64,000 bases of DNA from Aestuariivivens marinum (GCF_022662175.1 NZ_JAKMCR010000002.1:186001-250000); one strand, 5' to 3'; shown: positions 1 through 9,669, counted from the stretch's first letter. Program-made: numbers and translations. The notes: a model not told the origin generated them from the letters alone.

Positions 1-53
1 GGGTATGAATTATTTTAGTCAACACATGAGGAAGTCGTAATAATTTTAAGCAA

Positions 54-611
54 ATGGAAATTAAAATTAACCTATTTGAAGACCAATTTCAAAGATTAGC
101 TTCGAAAGAAGGGGTTGAACTTAAGAAAGAATATGAGCCTAGTTATTCAAAGTTAATTACTTTTATGCCAGGAGCTGATTATAATGAAGATCTAAGAGTA
201 AAAACTTTACTATTGAAAATACCTTACAAAGAACAAATGATTTCCGTTGAGTACAAAGTTGGTGATGCCCAGTTAGGACTATTTAGCTGCTATTTTAAGA
301 ACGGTATCACGATAAGTGATTTCAAAATTGATTATAGAAGTCATTTTTTGAGGCTTATTTTCAAAAATAAAAAAATACTAAGAGTCAGATCAGAAGATAA
401 AAACTTAAAACGGTTCTTAGAAAACAGACTAATAGAAAACGATTTAGAAACTATTGCAAGAGAAAGTTTGTTCACACCCGAAATTGAGGGAGTAAAAAAT
501 GAAAACTACCTGATATCTGCCTTTTACACATTGTCATTCGAAGACAAAGAGAAGGTCCTTGAGCCAATGGTTGAATTGTATAAGGATATTATTGATTGGG
601 CCTTGGACTAA
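54..611 (+). CDS. Hypothetical protein, 185 aa
   Basis: I do not recognise this protein. It is soluble-looking, with no signal peptide or membrane segment, rich in Lys, Glu and Ile, with alternating beta-type stretches in the first 110 residues and a helical, acidic C-terminal third ending in WALD. The ATG at 54 is the first in frame, about 13 bases after a stop codon in another frame. It stands alone on the plus strand ahead of a secreted T9SS protein, with a 150-base gap between, so no operon partner suggests a role. Codon use resembles the neighbours. The reading frame is clearly open over its whole length, but the function is unknown. Confidence 0.7.
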   Translation: MEIKINLFEDQFQRLASKEGVELKKEYEPSYSKLITFMPGADYNEDLRVKTLLLKIPYKEQMISVEYKVGDAQLGLFSCYFKNGITISDFKIDYRSHFLRLIFKNKKILRVRSEDKNLKRFLENRLIENDLETIARESLFTPEIEGVKNENYLISAFYTLSFEDKEKVLEPMVELYKDIIDWALD

Positions 612-761
612 AAACTATTAATAACAAAGATGGCTAGAAGTAATTGCTAGTTCCAACCTACTTTGAAATCCCAAAGGATTTTTACACAACAAATCCGTAG
701 CCAAAAACTTCAACACTAATTAAAAAATAGTATTTTTACAATAGTATTAATATACATAATT

Positions 762-2240
762 ATGAAAAAACTTTTACTTGGGATAGCTATTTGTTTGTTT
801 TTTAGCGTACTAACAAACGCCCAAATTTATATGTATGGCACTACATCTGAAGGTGGAGCCAATGGATTAGGAACCATTTACAGGGTAAATAAGAATGGAC
901 AAAATTTTCAAAAACTTTATGACTTTTCGAATTCTACTGGTGGCGCACCTTATGGCGGTATGACTTTGGCTAATAATGGAAAATTATATGGATTTACTAC
1001 TCAAGGTGGCCAAATTGTCAATTCTGGAGCTTCTCTTGCCTTAGGTACATTTTTTCAATTTGATCCTTTAACCAATGCTTATACAGTGATCGAGTATATA
1101 GATGATCAATCAGGAATTGGAAATACATTTAACAACAGTCCAACATTAGCGGCTAATGGATTGTTATACTTTGCTAGTGAAAATAATGGCCTAGGAGGAA
1201 CTGAGGGAGTATTATCCTCCTTTGATCCCTCTACAGCTACTTTTTCCGTTCTGGATACTTTTTTAACCACAACTACGCCAAAATTTGGACAACCAAAGTC
1301 AAAACTTTTATATGCTTCGGATGGTAATCTTTATGTTACCACCTACAATGGAGGAGGAGGTAATGGGGCCATTGTTAAATATGATATAGCACTCGATCAA
1401 TTATCTGTAATTCATAGTTCTTCAGGGCCAACAAATGGTAGTGGTACCCCAGAAGAGTACTACCGTGCAGTAAACAACCCTTTATATGAGGCGTCAAACG
1501 GAGTGCTATATGGAGCTTCTAGAGAAGGAGGTTTAACTTTTAGTCAAGGTATGGTATTTAAAATAAACAAAGATGGTACGGGTTTTCAAAAGATTAAAAG
1601 TTTTAGTTCTGGTCTTGAAAACCTTGGTTGGTATCCGGAAGGAGGCTTTGTTGAAAAAAATGGATTGCTTTATGCCACAACAGTTCAAGAGGACGCTGAA
1701 GATGTAAACTCAGGAACCATTTATACAATAGATATCAGTAACAACACCTTAAATTTCATCTACACTTTAGATTTAGAGGGAGCCCAGCCACAAGGCACCT
1801 TTGTTGAGTCTTCTAATGGGAGGCTTTATGTAACGTGCAATGGTGGACCAATAAACACCGGTAGCCTAATTGAACTTAATCCGCTAAACACTAGTGTAAC
1901 AGAAAGACATACGTTTGGTACAGCTAATGGAACTAAACCAAAACATAATGAGCTCGCTATAGTCGATTTTTCTTCTTTAAGTATTGATAAATCATCTTTA
2001 TTAAACAATAGTATTAAAATTTACCCTAACCCAATGAAAGATGTGATTAATATAACCGTTGAAGATTCAAATCAAATTGAAACTATTAAAATTTTAGATT
2101 TAAAAGGAGCAGAATTGTTTATCGATAATTCTAAGGAAAACAAAAATGCTATTAATACATCTTTCTTGTCTTCTGGTATTTATTTACTTTCTGTACAAAC
2201 AAACTTCGGAAACATAACTAGAAAAATTGTAAAAGAATAA
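762..2240 (+). CDS. Secreted GloVer-repeat protein with T9SS sorting domain
   Basis: Residues 1-20 form a signal peptide (MKKLLLGIAICLFF, ending NAQ). The body contains repeated units of the GloVer choice-of-anchor type: a Gly-rich segment, then GTIYRVNKNG or MVFKINKDG, then an aromatic-K-x-F motif, seen near residues 30-60, 250-280 and 290-330. The last about 75 residues carry IYPNP and end in GNITRKIVKE, the C-terminal type IX secretion sorting signal that is cleaved after export across the outer membrane. The mature protein is therefore probably released or attached to the cell surface. The repeats may form a propeller-like fold, but no enzymatic motif is visible. It is monocistronic and followed by a bidirectional terminator at 2338-2369. 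Substrate or binding partner is unknown. Confidence 0.88.
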   Translation: MKKLLLGIAICLFFSVLTNAQIYMYGTTSEGGANGLGTIYRVNKNGQNFQKLYDFSNSTGGAPYGGMTLANNGKLYGFTTQGGQIVNSGASLALGTFFQFDPLTNAYTVIEYIDDQSGIGNTFNNSPTLAANGLLYFASENNGLGGTEGVLSSFDPSTATFSVLDTFLTTTTPKFGQPKSKLLYASDGNLYVTTYNGGGGNGAIVKYDIALDQLSVIHSSSGPTNGSGTPEEYYRAVNNPLYEASNGVLYGASREGGLTFSQGMVFKINKDGTGFQKIKSFSSGLENLGWYPEGGFVEKNGLLYATTVQEDAEDVNSGTIYTIDISNNTLNFIYTLDLEGAQPQGTFVESSNGRLYVTCNGGPINTGSLIELNPLNTSVTERHTFGTANGTKPKHNELAIVDFSSLSIDKSSLLNNSIKIYPNPMKDVINITVEDSNQIETIKILDLKGAELFIDNSKENKNAINTSFLSSGIYLLSVQTNFGNITRKIVKE

Positions 2241-2337
2241 CTAAATATTAACAAAGAACCCAAGTAAAAACTAAGTGTTTTTTAAACTAATTTAGATACT
2301 ATCGCGTAAAGTATCAGTAAAATATCATTCACCAAAA

Positions 2338-2369
2338 AAAGCCTGCTGAAGTTAATATCAACAGGCTTT
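2338..2369. terminator. Bidirectional hairpin terminator between convergent genes
   Basis: AAAGCCTGCTGA pairs with TCAACAGGCTTT (11 of 12 positions, 8-base loop), flanked by a run of A on the left and a T-rich stretch on the right. It sits between the stops of the T9SS protein (plus) and the M61 peptidase (minus), so it can serve both. Confidence 0.8.
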
Positions 2370-2389
2370 AATTTTATCAACTGTTAAAT

Positions 2390-4282
2390 CTAACCTTTTA
2401 GCCAGGCTTTGCGTAGGCTCATTTGGGTGTCTGTAGCATCCGCTTTTTCAATTAAGCCCTCACCCATAGTATAGCCTTGTGTGGTGGTGGTTTTAATAAC
2501 AACTTCCTCTCCTTGACGCTCCAACTTTATCTCAACATCCTTACCAGGTTCCCACATATAGACCTCTTGCAATAACTGGTTGGCATTTTGTAAAGTGAGT
2601 TCCTTACCATCTATAGACTTGATAACATCATTAGCCTGTACACCTTGCTCGACCCAAAAACTGTTTTCCAAGGCCATTTCAGTAAAAAATATGGTGCCGT
2701 CTTGGGGATTACCACTTACAATAGGCATTCCGTTCATTAAAATGTAATTGGCCTCTATTTGGGTTTCACCAACTTCCAAACCAACCTTTTCGAAAAAAGT
2801 ATTATAATCTATAGGAATATCACCAATAACGTGATCGTTGAAAAATTCACCTATAGAAGGATAGGTCATGGCCACGATTTCATCTATAAGTTTGTCATCT
2901 TCAAAAGGTTTGTTTTTTCCATATTTATTGGAGAGTTCCTTCATTAAGGATAAAATACCTCTTTGACCATGACTTTCCTCACGCATTAAAATATCAATAC
3001 ACATACCAATTAAGGCTCCTTTTTGGTAAACATTTAAATATTGGTCTTTATAAGGTTGTTTCAACACGTTTTCACTCATAATGGTAAAGCTCATGGCATC
3101 ATTCATTTGCCTGGAAGCCTGAATCTTTCCCATAATCTTATTGTAAAACTCATCTGTTTCAACCAAGCCTTGATTGACTTGGAACAGGGTCGCAAAATAC
3201 TCGGTAACACCTTCGTACATCCACAAATGCTTAGAAAAGCTAGGGTCGTTATAATCAAAGTAATGCACATCTTCAGAATGCACACTTAAAGGTGTAACAA
3301 TATGGAAAAACTCATGCGAAACCACATCAATCATACTGCTTGCCAAAACTTCTTCTGGTATGTTTTCTGGCATAACCACCACAGTGGAGGTATGGTGTTC
3401 CAATGCTCCAAAACCTTTTGGAGAATCTTCCTTACCTTCTGATAAATACAAATAAATATCGTATCGAGGCGTGCTGTTAATGTCTCCCAAATACGCTTTT
3501 TGTGCCTGCATCATCTTAAACATGGTTTCCTTAAGCGACTTTGCCGAATGCACCTTATTTGGTGAATAGACACTTAGAACAATCTTTATGTCTCCTACCT
3601 GAAACTCTTCAACATCCAAGTTACCATACATCATGGGGTTATCGGTAATTTCGAAATAGCGGTTTGCTATATACGAACTTGTTTCAAACCTTCCATCTTC
3701 ACTGGCTATGGACCCCATCTTCTGTAAAGCTGAGGTACGTATAAACCCTTTGGGTGCTGTAACATCCAATTTATACTGGTTATTTTTTAACACATCAAAA
3801 TAGCCAATAAAACCATGTAGGTTTAATACATAGTTTTCTGGTTCAATATTTGTCCCTGCTGGTGAAAAAGGGGTTTCTTTACCTATACCACCTTGTTCCT
3901 CAATATCGTAAGTATCGTTAACCCAATAGGTAATCTTATCCAATTTTTTGGCATCATTAATAGACCATGAATTCGTATCTATTTTGTCAACCTGCATTTC
4001 ATTACCATTATAATCGAAAGCCTTAAAAGCATCAACATACTTTCCATAATTACCTATGGCATAAGTTCCTTGTATAACTTTTGGCAATCTGTAAACTACT
4101 GTTTCTTTGGTAAAACGTCCTGGATTAATGCTTACTGGCACTTTATCATCTGCTACTTTATCTAAATGTATTGCAGAAACAATTGGTGTGTTAACAGCTA
4201 AATCGTTAGCTATATTTTTAGTTCCTCCACAGCCAATAAAGACCATACCAACAATAACAAGGCTTAAAAATCTAGTATTCAT
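2390..4282 (-). CDS. M61-family metallopeptidase lipoprotein with PDZ domain
   Basis: The N-terminus has a lipoprotein signal with lipobox FIGC (Cys about 18), so the protein is probably anchored in the outer or inner membrane facing the periplasm. The zinc-binding motif HEFFH lies at about 323-327, followed by the WMYEGVTEYF block (about 354-363) that supplies the glutamate ligand, as in the M61 glycyl-aminopeptidase family. A PDZ domain follows at about 540-600 (GVQANDVIKSIDGKEL). Length (630 aa) and domain order match the family. Known relatives are aminopeptidases or dipeptidases of acidic/glycine-rich substrates; the specificity here is inference. It is divergent from the GT2 gene at 4370 and is monocistronic. 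Confidence 0.88.
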   Translation of the reverse strand: MNTRFLSLVIVGMVFIGCGGTKNIANDLAVNTPIVSAIHLDKVADDKVPVSINPGRFTKETVVYRLPKVIQGTYAIGNYGKYVDAFKAFDYNGNEMQVDKIDTNSWSINDAKKLDKITYWVNDTYDIEEQGGIGKETPFSPAGTNIEPENYVLNLHGFIGYFDVLKNNQYKLDVTAPKGFIRTSALQKMGSIASEDGRFETSSYIANRYFEITDNPMMYGNLDVEEFQVGDIKIVLSVYSPNKVHSAKSLKETMFKMMQAQKAYLGDINSTPRYDIYLYLSEGKEDSPKGFGALEHHTSTVVVMPENIPEEVLASSMIDVVSHEFFHIVTPLSVHSEDVHYFDYNDPSFSKHLWMYEGVTEYFATLFQVNQGLVETDEFYNKIMGKIQASRQMNDAMSFTIMSENVLKQPYKDQYLNVYQKGALIGMCIDILMREESHGQRGILSLMKELSNKYGKNKPFEDDKLIDEIVAMTYPSIGEFFNDHVIGDIPIDYNTFFEKVGLEVGETQIEANYILMNGMPIVSGNPQDGTIFFTEMALENSFWVEQGVQANDVIKSIDGKELTLQNANQLLQEVYMWEPGKDVEIKLERQGEEVVIKTTTTQGYTMGEGLIEKADATDTQMSLRKAWLKG

Positions 4283-4369
4283 ATTGATTTTATTAAATAT
4301 TTTTTAAGTGACGCTAAAAATACCATTATGTTACTCCTAATTTTCATAAGGTTATGTTAAATTCGCAAT

Positions 4370-5377
4370 ATGTCACATCCTTTAGTAAGCGTCTTAATAC
4401 CGTTTAAAAATACTGAATCTTTTCTTCCAGAATGCATACAATCAATAATAAACCAGACCTATAAACATTGGGAAGCATTAATTGTTGACGATGGGTCGAC
4501 TGATAAAAGTTTTAAGGTCGTTGAACAATATGCTAAAAAAGATGAAAGAATAAAACTGTTAAGAAATAATGGAGAAGGTATAATTCAAGCGCTACAACTT
4601 GCTTTTAAATATGCAAAAGGGACTTTTATAACCCGAATGGACAGTGATGATATCATGCCGAATAACAAATTGGAAGTCTTAACCAAATTGCTCATGGAAT
4701 ATGGCCAGAAACATGTCGCTGTAGGACAGGTTAAGTATTTTAGTAAGAATGGCGTTGGACCAGGTTATAAAAGCTATGAGAAATGGCTAAATAATTTAGT
4801 TCAAACTGGTAGCAATTATACCGAAATCTACAAAGAATGTGTTATTCCGTCGCCTTGTTGGATGGTTTATAAAAGTGACTTAATAGCTTGTGATGCCTTT
4901 AATCCTGATATTTATCCTGAAGATTACGATTTAACATTTAGGTTTTACAAACATGGCTATAAATGCATTCCTTGTAACCAAATATTACATTATTGGCGTG
5001 ACTACAGTACCCGAACTTCAAGAACTCACATCCATTACGCATATAACCATTTTACAACTTTAAAAACAAAGCACTTTATTGATATTGATTATAACGTAAA
5101 TAAAACTTTAGTCGTTTGGGGTGCAGGCAATAAAGGTAAAATAGCCGCCAAAATATTTTTAAAACGTGGAATTCCTTTTGAATGGATCTGTAACAACCCC
5201 AACAAAATAGGGAAATCTATTTATGGTAAACCCATGCAGCCATTTGATAAATTAAAACAAATTAAAAATTCACAAAGCATTATTACGGTTGCCAATAAAA
5301 AAGCACAGAAAGAAATTAGACAATATTTTAATGAGCTAGGTTTAAAACCTGTTAAGGATTATGTATTCTTTTGCTGA
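4370..5377 (+). CDS. GT2 glycosyltransferase with C-terminal Rossmann-like domain
   Basis: Residues 4-230 are a GT-A family 2 glycosyltransferase: VSVLIPFKNTESFL, the nucleotide-binding VDDGSTD at about 40-46, and the metal-binding MDSDD at about 92-96. The enzyme should transfer a sugar from a nucleotide donor to an envelope or surface glycan on the cytoplasmic side. Residues about 240-335 form a second module starting LVVWGAGNKGK, which resembles a GxGxxG dinucleotide-binding loop followed by alternating strands and helices; that part is not needed for a GT-A fold. There is no membrane segment. The gene is alone, divergent from the M61 peptidase, with no glycan-cluster neighbours to reveal the substrate. 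Confidence 0.85.
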   Translation: MSHPLVSVLIPFKNTESFLPECIQSIINQTYKHWEALIVDDGSTDKSFKVVEQYAKKDERIKLLRNNGEGIIQALQLAFKYAKGTFITRMDSDDIMPNNKLEVLTKLLMEYGQKHVAVGQVKYFSKNGVGPGYKSYEKWLNNLVQTGSNYTEIYKECVIPSPCWMVYKSDLIACDAFNPDIYPEDYDLTFRFYKHGYKCIPCNQILHYWRDYSTRTSRTHIHYAYNHFTTLKTKHFIDIDYNVNKTLVVWGAGNKGKIAAKIFLKRGIPFEWICNNPNKIGKSIYGKPMQPFDKLKQIKNSQSIITVANKKAQKEIRQYFNELGLKPVKDYVFFC

Positions 5378-5422
5378 TTCAAAAAATATTTAAATTAACC
5401 TTTTAGGAACAAAAAAAATATG

Positions 5423-5430
5423 TAGGTTTG
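5423..5430 (+). promoter_or_regulatory. -7 box of BatA-like operon
   Basis: TAGGTTTG matches the Bacteroidota -7 consensus TAnnTTTG; TTTT 18 bases upstream could be the -33 element. The start codon lies 16 bases downstream, giving a short leader. Confidence 0.5.
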
Positions 5431-5446
5431 ATAAATCAATACACGA

Positions 5447-7372
5447 ATGCAGTTTAAACACCCCGAAATTCTATACGCCTTATTTTTACTGTTAATTCCT
5501 ATTATTGTTCATCTTTTTCAATTACGGAAGTTTAAGAAAGTTGATTTTACAAATGTGGCTTTTTTAAAAAAGGCTATACTGCAAACCCGAAAAAGTTCAC
5601 AAATTAAAAAGTGGTTGGTCTTAGCAACAAGATTATTGTTGTTTACAGCTATTATAATGGCTTTCGCTCAACCTTTTATGTCTAACTCTTCACATATAGA
5701 CACCAAGTCCGAAACTGTTATTTATCTTGACAACTCATTTAGTATGCAAGCCAAAGGCCAACAGGGTGAATTGTTAAAACGTGCTATACAGGATATTATC
5801 GCCAACGTTCCAGAAAACAAAAACATATCCATATTTACTAACGACGATACGTTTAAAAATACATCTATTAAAAGCATAAAAAATGAGTTGTTACAACTGG
5901 ATTATTCTGCTAATGCTCTACCAACTAAAGCAGCTTTATTAAAAAGTAATACCTTATTTGAAAAAAATAGCAATAGCATTAAAAACTTGGTGTTTATTTC
6001 TGATTTTCAGAAAACCGAAGCTGATTTTATTCCAATTGTTGATTCCCTTACCAATTTACATTTGGTAAAACTCCAACCTGTAAACACGAACAATATTGCT
6101 ATAGATAGTGTCTATATTTCCAATATAAATGCCTCTACTACAGATCTCACAGTTACTTTAAAAAACACTGGTGTTTCGATTGAAAATTTACCTGTTTCTT
6201 TATACAACAACGATAATTTAATAGCTAAAACAGCTGTTGCACTGGACAATATCGTACAAACTCGTTTTTCCTTGCCTAGCAACACCGCCATAAATGGAAA
6301 AATTGTTATTGATGATACTTCGCTTGAATTTGACAACACCCTTTATTTTAATATCAACGACAACCAAAAAATAAATGTGTTGGCTATAAACAAGACCAAC
6401 GACGATTTTTTAAAACGCATCTATACACCCGATGAATTTAACTATACTGAAACCCAAATAAAACAGTTAGATTATAACCTTATTAGCAACCAACATCTTA
6501 TCATCTTAAATGAATTAGAGTTAATTCCAAATCCTTTGGCTTCAACATTAAAAATATTTGTATCGGAAGGTGGCTCTATCTTGATTATTCCTTCAAATAA
6601 AATCCATTTGTCTTCCTACAATGATTTGTTGAGACCATTTAATTTAGCTTTAAATGAAGCCATTCAAAATGAAAAATTTATAACTACAATTAATTATTCA
6701 CATCCCTTATACAATAATGGGGTTTTTGAAAAACGGGTTAGCAATTTTCAGTACCCTAAAGCCAATAGTTATTATCCGATTACATCTAACATGGGTTCAA
6801 ATGCGCTACAATTTGAAAATGGCAGTCCTTTTTTAAATACAAAGGATCGTGTTTTTTTATTTTCATCAGCATTAAATGAAGATTATTCAAACTTTAAGAG
6901 TTCACCACTTATTGTTCCTACTTTGTACAACATTGGGAAATTCAGTTTAAAAAACCCAGATTTGTATTATACGATAGGTAACGACAACCGTTTTGCTATC
7001 GCTGCACAATTACATCAAGATGATATTTTATCTCTAGTGAACAACAACATAAACATCATTCCAAGACAACAAAAGTTTAATAAAAAAGTAGTTGTTAAAA
7101 CTTTGGAAACCCCTATAAAATCTGGTATTTATACAGTAAAAAACAAAACACAAACCTTATCTAGGGTGAGTTACAATTATAACAGAAAAGAAAGTGATTT
7201 AACATTTTTCGACTTGTCCAAAATTAACGGGGTTACTATAAGTAATTCGGTAAACGATGTATTTGATACTATAAAAAGTGATACAAAAATTAACGCCCTA
7301 TGGAAATGGTTTGTTATTTTTGCACTACTGTTACTCATAATAGAAATGCTCATCTTAAAATACTTTAAATGA
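5447..7372 (+). CDS. BatA-domain / von Willebrand factor A membrane protein
   Basis: The N-terminal 80 residues are the BatA-type double-transmembrane domain (PEILYALFLLLIPIIVHLFQ, then LVLATRLLLFTAIIMAFAQP). A von Willebrand-like domain follows, with DNSFSM at about 96-101 as the MIDAS-type metal site. The long periplasmic part continues to a final transmembrane helix at about 617-638 (WFVIFALLLLIIEMLIL). Flavobacterial relatives are annotated as aerotolerance-related BatA-like proteins, but the role is not established. Its stop overlaps the start of the dihydroorotase-like gene by four bases (ATGA), an arrangement typical of translational coupling. Confidence 0.82.
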   Translation: MQFKHPEILYALFLLLIPIIVHLFQLRKFKKVDFTNVAFLKKAILQTRKSSQIKKWLVLATRLLLFTAIIMAFAQPFMSNSSHIDTKSETVIYLDNSFSMQAKGQQGELLKRAIQDIIANVPENKNISIFTNDDTFKNTSIKSIKNELLQLDYSANALPTKAALLKSNTLFEKNSNSIKNLVFISDFQKTEADFIPIVDSLTNLHLVKLQPVNTNNIAIDSVYISNINASTTDLTVTLKNTGVSIENLPVSLYNNDNLIAKTAVALDNIVQTRFSLPSNTAINGKIVIDDTSLEFDNTLYFNINDNQKINVLAINKTNDDFLKRIYTPDEFNYTETQIKQLDYNLISNQHLIILNELELIPNPLASTLKIFVSEGGSILIIPSNKIHLSSYNDLLRPFNLALNEAIQNEKFITTINYSHPLYNNGVFEKRVSNFQYPKANSYYPITSNMGSNALQFENGSPFLNTKDRVFLFSSALNEDYSNFKSSPLIVPTLYNIGKFSLKNPDLYYTIGNDNRFAIAAQLHQDDILSLVNNNINIIPRQQKFNKKVVVKTLETPIKSGIYTVKNKTQTLSRVSYNYNRKESDLTFFDLSKINGVTISNSVNDVFDTIKSDTKINALWKWFVIFALLLLIIEMLILKYFK

Positions 7373-8625
7373 ACATACTTATAAAGTCTGCCACCATCAT
7401 AGATCCAAAAAGCGAGTTTCATAACAGCACTCAGGATTTATTAGTTCAAAATGGCTATATTACCAATATTGGCAGTAATCTAAAAAACCCAAAAAACTAT
7501 AAAGAAATACAGTTAGATAACCTTCATATATCCCAGGGTTGGTTTGATAGTAGTGTGTGTTTTGGTGAACCAGGTTATGAAGAGCGTGAAACTATTGAAA
7601 ATGGTCTTAAAACAGCTGCGGCCTCTGGGTTTACCACAGTTGTTATGAATTCCAATACAAACCCTGTTATTGATACCAACGCCGATATTGCCTTTGTACT
7701 TTCAAAATCGGCCAATCATGCTGTTACCCTTTTACCCTTAGGGGCTCTAACACGGTCTAGTAAAGGTGAAGATTTAGCCGAACTCTTCGATATGAAAATG
7801 GCTGGAGCTGTAGCATTTTACGATTATAAAACTGCGGTTACCAATCCTAACATGATGAAGATTGCTCTGCAATACGCTTGTAATTTTGATGGTTTGGTAT
7901 GTTCATTTCCTCAAGAAAATAAGATTACCAGAAATGGTGTTATGAACGAACAGGTTACCAGTACCAAACTGGGCTTAAAAGGAAATCCTGCGCTTGCTGA
8001 AGAACTGCAAGTAGCACGCGATTTATTTTTATTGGAATATGCGGGAGGCAAATTGCATATACCTACCATTTCTACATCTAAATCAGTGGCATTGATAAAA
8101 GAAGCCAAAGCTAGAAAATTAGATGTCACCTGTAGTGTAGCCATACATAACCTGTGTTTTACCGATGAAGCCTTAAACGATTTCGACACCAATTTTAAAG
8201 TAATCCCACCGTTACGAACCCAAAATGATGTAGAAGCTCTTATTGAAGGACTAAAAGATGGCACTATAGATATGGTCACCAGCGACCATGCACCTATAGA
8301 CATTGAAGAAAAAAAGGTGGAATTCGATCATGCCAACTATGGTACAATAGGACTAGAAAGTGCTTTTGGCGCCTTACAGACTGTATTGAGCACTAAAAAA
8401 GCCATTGAGGTTTTAACTAGGGGAAAGTCACGCTTTGGAATAGAACCAAACCCCATTAAGATAGGACAAGAACTAAATGCTACTCTTTTTAACCCTAATA
8501 ACACCTACACCTTTAGTGAAAACGATATTAAATCCCGATCTAAAAACGCCATTTTTAAAGGAAGTTCTTTAAAAGGAAAAGTGTATGGTATTATTGCGAA
8601 TAACAAAATGTATTTAAACCCATAA
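7369..8625 (+). CDS. Dihydroorotase-like amidohydrolase, metal site degraded
   Basis: Overall a 418-residue PyrC-type amidohydrolase: an N-terminal beta strand segment (ILIKSATIIDPKSEF), a TIM barrel and a C-terminal composite sheet. However, the first metal motif DxHxHxREPG reads D60-SSVCFGEPG here, so both histidines and the substrate arginine are replaced by Ser, Cys and Gly. The later SDHAP block (about 304-308) with the catalytic Asp is retained, and AIHNLCFTDE keeps only one of the usual two histidines. Similar non-catalytic dihydroorotases serve as structural partners of aspartate transcarbamoylase in some bacteria; whether this one does is inference. A genuine pyrC would have to be elsewhere. 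The gene is translationally coupled to the BatA-like gene. Confidence 0.8.
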   Translation: MNILIKSATIIDPKSEFHNSTQDLLVQNGYITNIGSNLKNPKNYKEIQLDNLHISQGWFDSSVCFGEPGYEERETIENGLKTAAASGFTTVVMNSNTNPVIDTNADIAFVLSKSANHAVTLLPLGALTRSSKGEDLAELFDMKMAGAVAFYDYKTAVTNPNMMKIALQYACNFDGLVCSFPQENKITRNGVMNEQVTSTKLGLKGNPALAEELQVARDLFLLEYAGGKLHIPTISTSKSVALIKEAKARKLDVTCSVAIHNLCFTDEALNDFDTNFKVIPPLRTQNDVEALIEGLKDGTIDMVTSDHAPIDIEEKKVEFDHANYGTIGLESAFGALQTVLSTKKAIEVLTRGKSRFGIEPNPIKIGQELNATLFNPNNTYTFSENDIKSRSKNAIFKGSSLKGKVYGIIANNKMYLNP

Positions 8626-8627
8626 AA

Positions 8628-8960
8628 ATGAATCAACAAGAGATAAATGAGGGCAAAACATTGGCTTTTGTTAGCTATTTAACCATTATAGGAACCATTA
8701 TCGCTTATTTTATGAATAACGATAAAAAAAATCCATTCATAGGCTTTCACACTAGGCAATCCCTAGGTTTATGGCTTACCTATTTTGTATTAGGCTGGGT
8801 TATAAGTGCCGTGGATAGCTGGTACGCTACCTTGGCTTTTTGGATATTTTTTAGTGTTTTATTCATTTTCGGTATAGTAAGTGCTTTGGGGGGTAAATCC
8901 CAGCCTGTGCCACTTTTAGGGGATTTGTTTCAAAAATGGTTTTCTAGGATAGGACAATAA
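8628..8960 (+). CDS. Small DUF4870/Tic20-like membrane protein
   Basis: This 110-residue protein has three to four predicted transmembrane helices (about 13-27, 45-65, 66-85). The pattern GKTLAFVSYLTIIGTIIAYFM followed by PFIGFHTRQSLGLW is typical of the DUF4870/Tic20-like family of small inner-membrane proteins; the FHxRQ motif is the recognisable core. It starts three bases after the upstream stop and is directly followed by the esterase gene, so it belongs to the same operon. No biochemical role is known for this family in bacteria. Confidence 0.78.
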   Translation: MNQQEINEGKTLAFVSYLTIIGTIIAYFMNNDKKNPFIGFHTRQSLGLWLTYFVLGWVISAVDSWYATLAFWIFFSVLFIFGIVSALGGKSQPVPLLGDLFQKWFSRIGQ

Positions 8961-9617
8961 ATGGAACACAACACACTTTCTTTGCACCACATTGTTCGAA
9001 AGTCCAGTTTAGACGAAAATGCTCCATTACTTATCATGCTGCATGGCTATGGTAGTGATGAAAACGATTTGTTCTCATTTGCATCGGAACTACCAGAAGA
9101 ACTGTTTGTCATTTCGTTAAGAGCACCATACCCTATGAAGCCTTTTGGCAATGCATGGTACGCCATTAATTTTGATGCAGAAAAAGGTAAATGGAGTGAT
9201 AATAAACAAGCTGCAGATTCTCGGGACTTAATTGCTAAATTTATAGATGAAGCTGTTGCAAGTTACCCTGTTAACAAGGACAATGTTACCCTTTTGGGTT
9301 TTAGTCAAGGTACGATTTTAAGTTATGCTGTGGCCTTAACCTATCCAGAAAAAGTAAAGAATGTCATTGCATTAAGTGGTTACATTAATCAGGATATTAT
9401 TCCTGAAAACAAAGACACCAGTAATTATTCCCATTTAGCTTTTTATTGCTCCCACGGCAGTGTAGACCAAGTGATTCCCGTAGATTGGGCCAGACAGACC
9501 CCTCCTTTTCTAAGCAAGTTGGACATTAATCACCAATACAACGAATTCCCAGTTGGCCACGGTGTGGCGCCACAAAATTTTTATGAGTTTAGGAAATGGT
9601 TGGCTAAGCGGATTTAA
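8961..9617 (+). CDS. Alpha/beta-hydrolase, phospholipase/carboxylesterase family
   Basis: A compact 218-residue alpha/beta hydrolase without a signal peptide. The nucleophile elbow GFSQG is at about 113-117, the acid is probably the Asp in HGSVDQVIP (about 170), and the base is the His in PVGHGVAP (about 200). The N-terminal LHGYGSDENDL provides the oxyanion region. These features place it in the cytosolic carboxylesterase/lysophospholipase (acyl-protein-thioesterase-like) family; the true substrate is unknown. It is the last gene of the BatA-like operon (start directly abuts the previous stop) and is followed by a hairpin terminator. Confidence 0.82.
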   Translation: MEHNTLSLHHIVRKSSLDENAPLLIMLHGYGSDENDLFSFASELPEELFVISLRAPYPMKPFGNAWYAINFDAEKGKWSDNKQAADSRDLIAKFIDEAVASYPVNKDNVTLLGFSQGTILSYAVALTYPEKVKNVIALSGYINQDIIPENKDTSNYSHLAFYCSHGSVDQVIPVDWARQTPPFLSKLDINHQYNEFPVGHGVAPQNFYEFRKWLAKRI

Positions 9618-9669
9618 GTTTTACTAAAGCAAGATAGATTTTTGTTAAAACACCTTTTTTTGAAAGCAA

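Noticed and set aside
1-40. Open frame in reading frame 2 ending at a TAA at 38-40, possible tail of an upstream gene
   Set aside because: Only 12 codons are visible and there is no recognisable motif, so I cannot support a gene.
7911-8303. 130-residue open frame on the minus strand inside the dihydroorotase-like gene
   Set aside because: It is a shadow of the well-conserved plus-strand frame and shows no domain or independent start signal.
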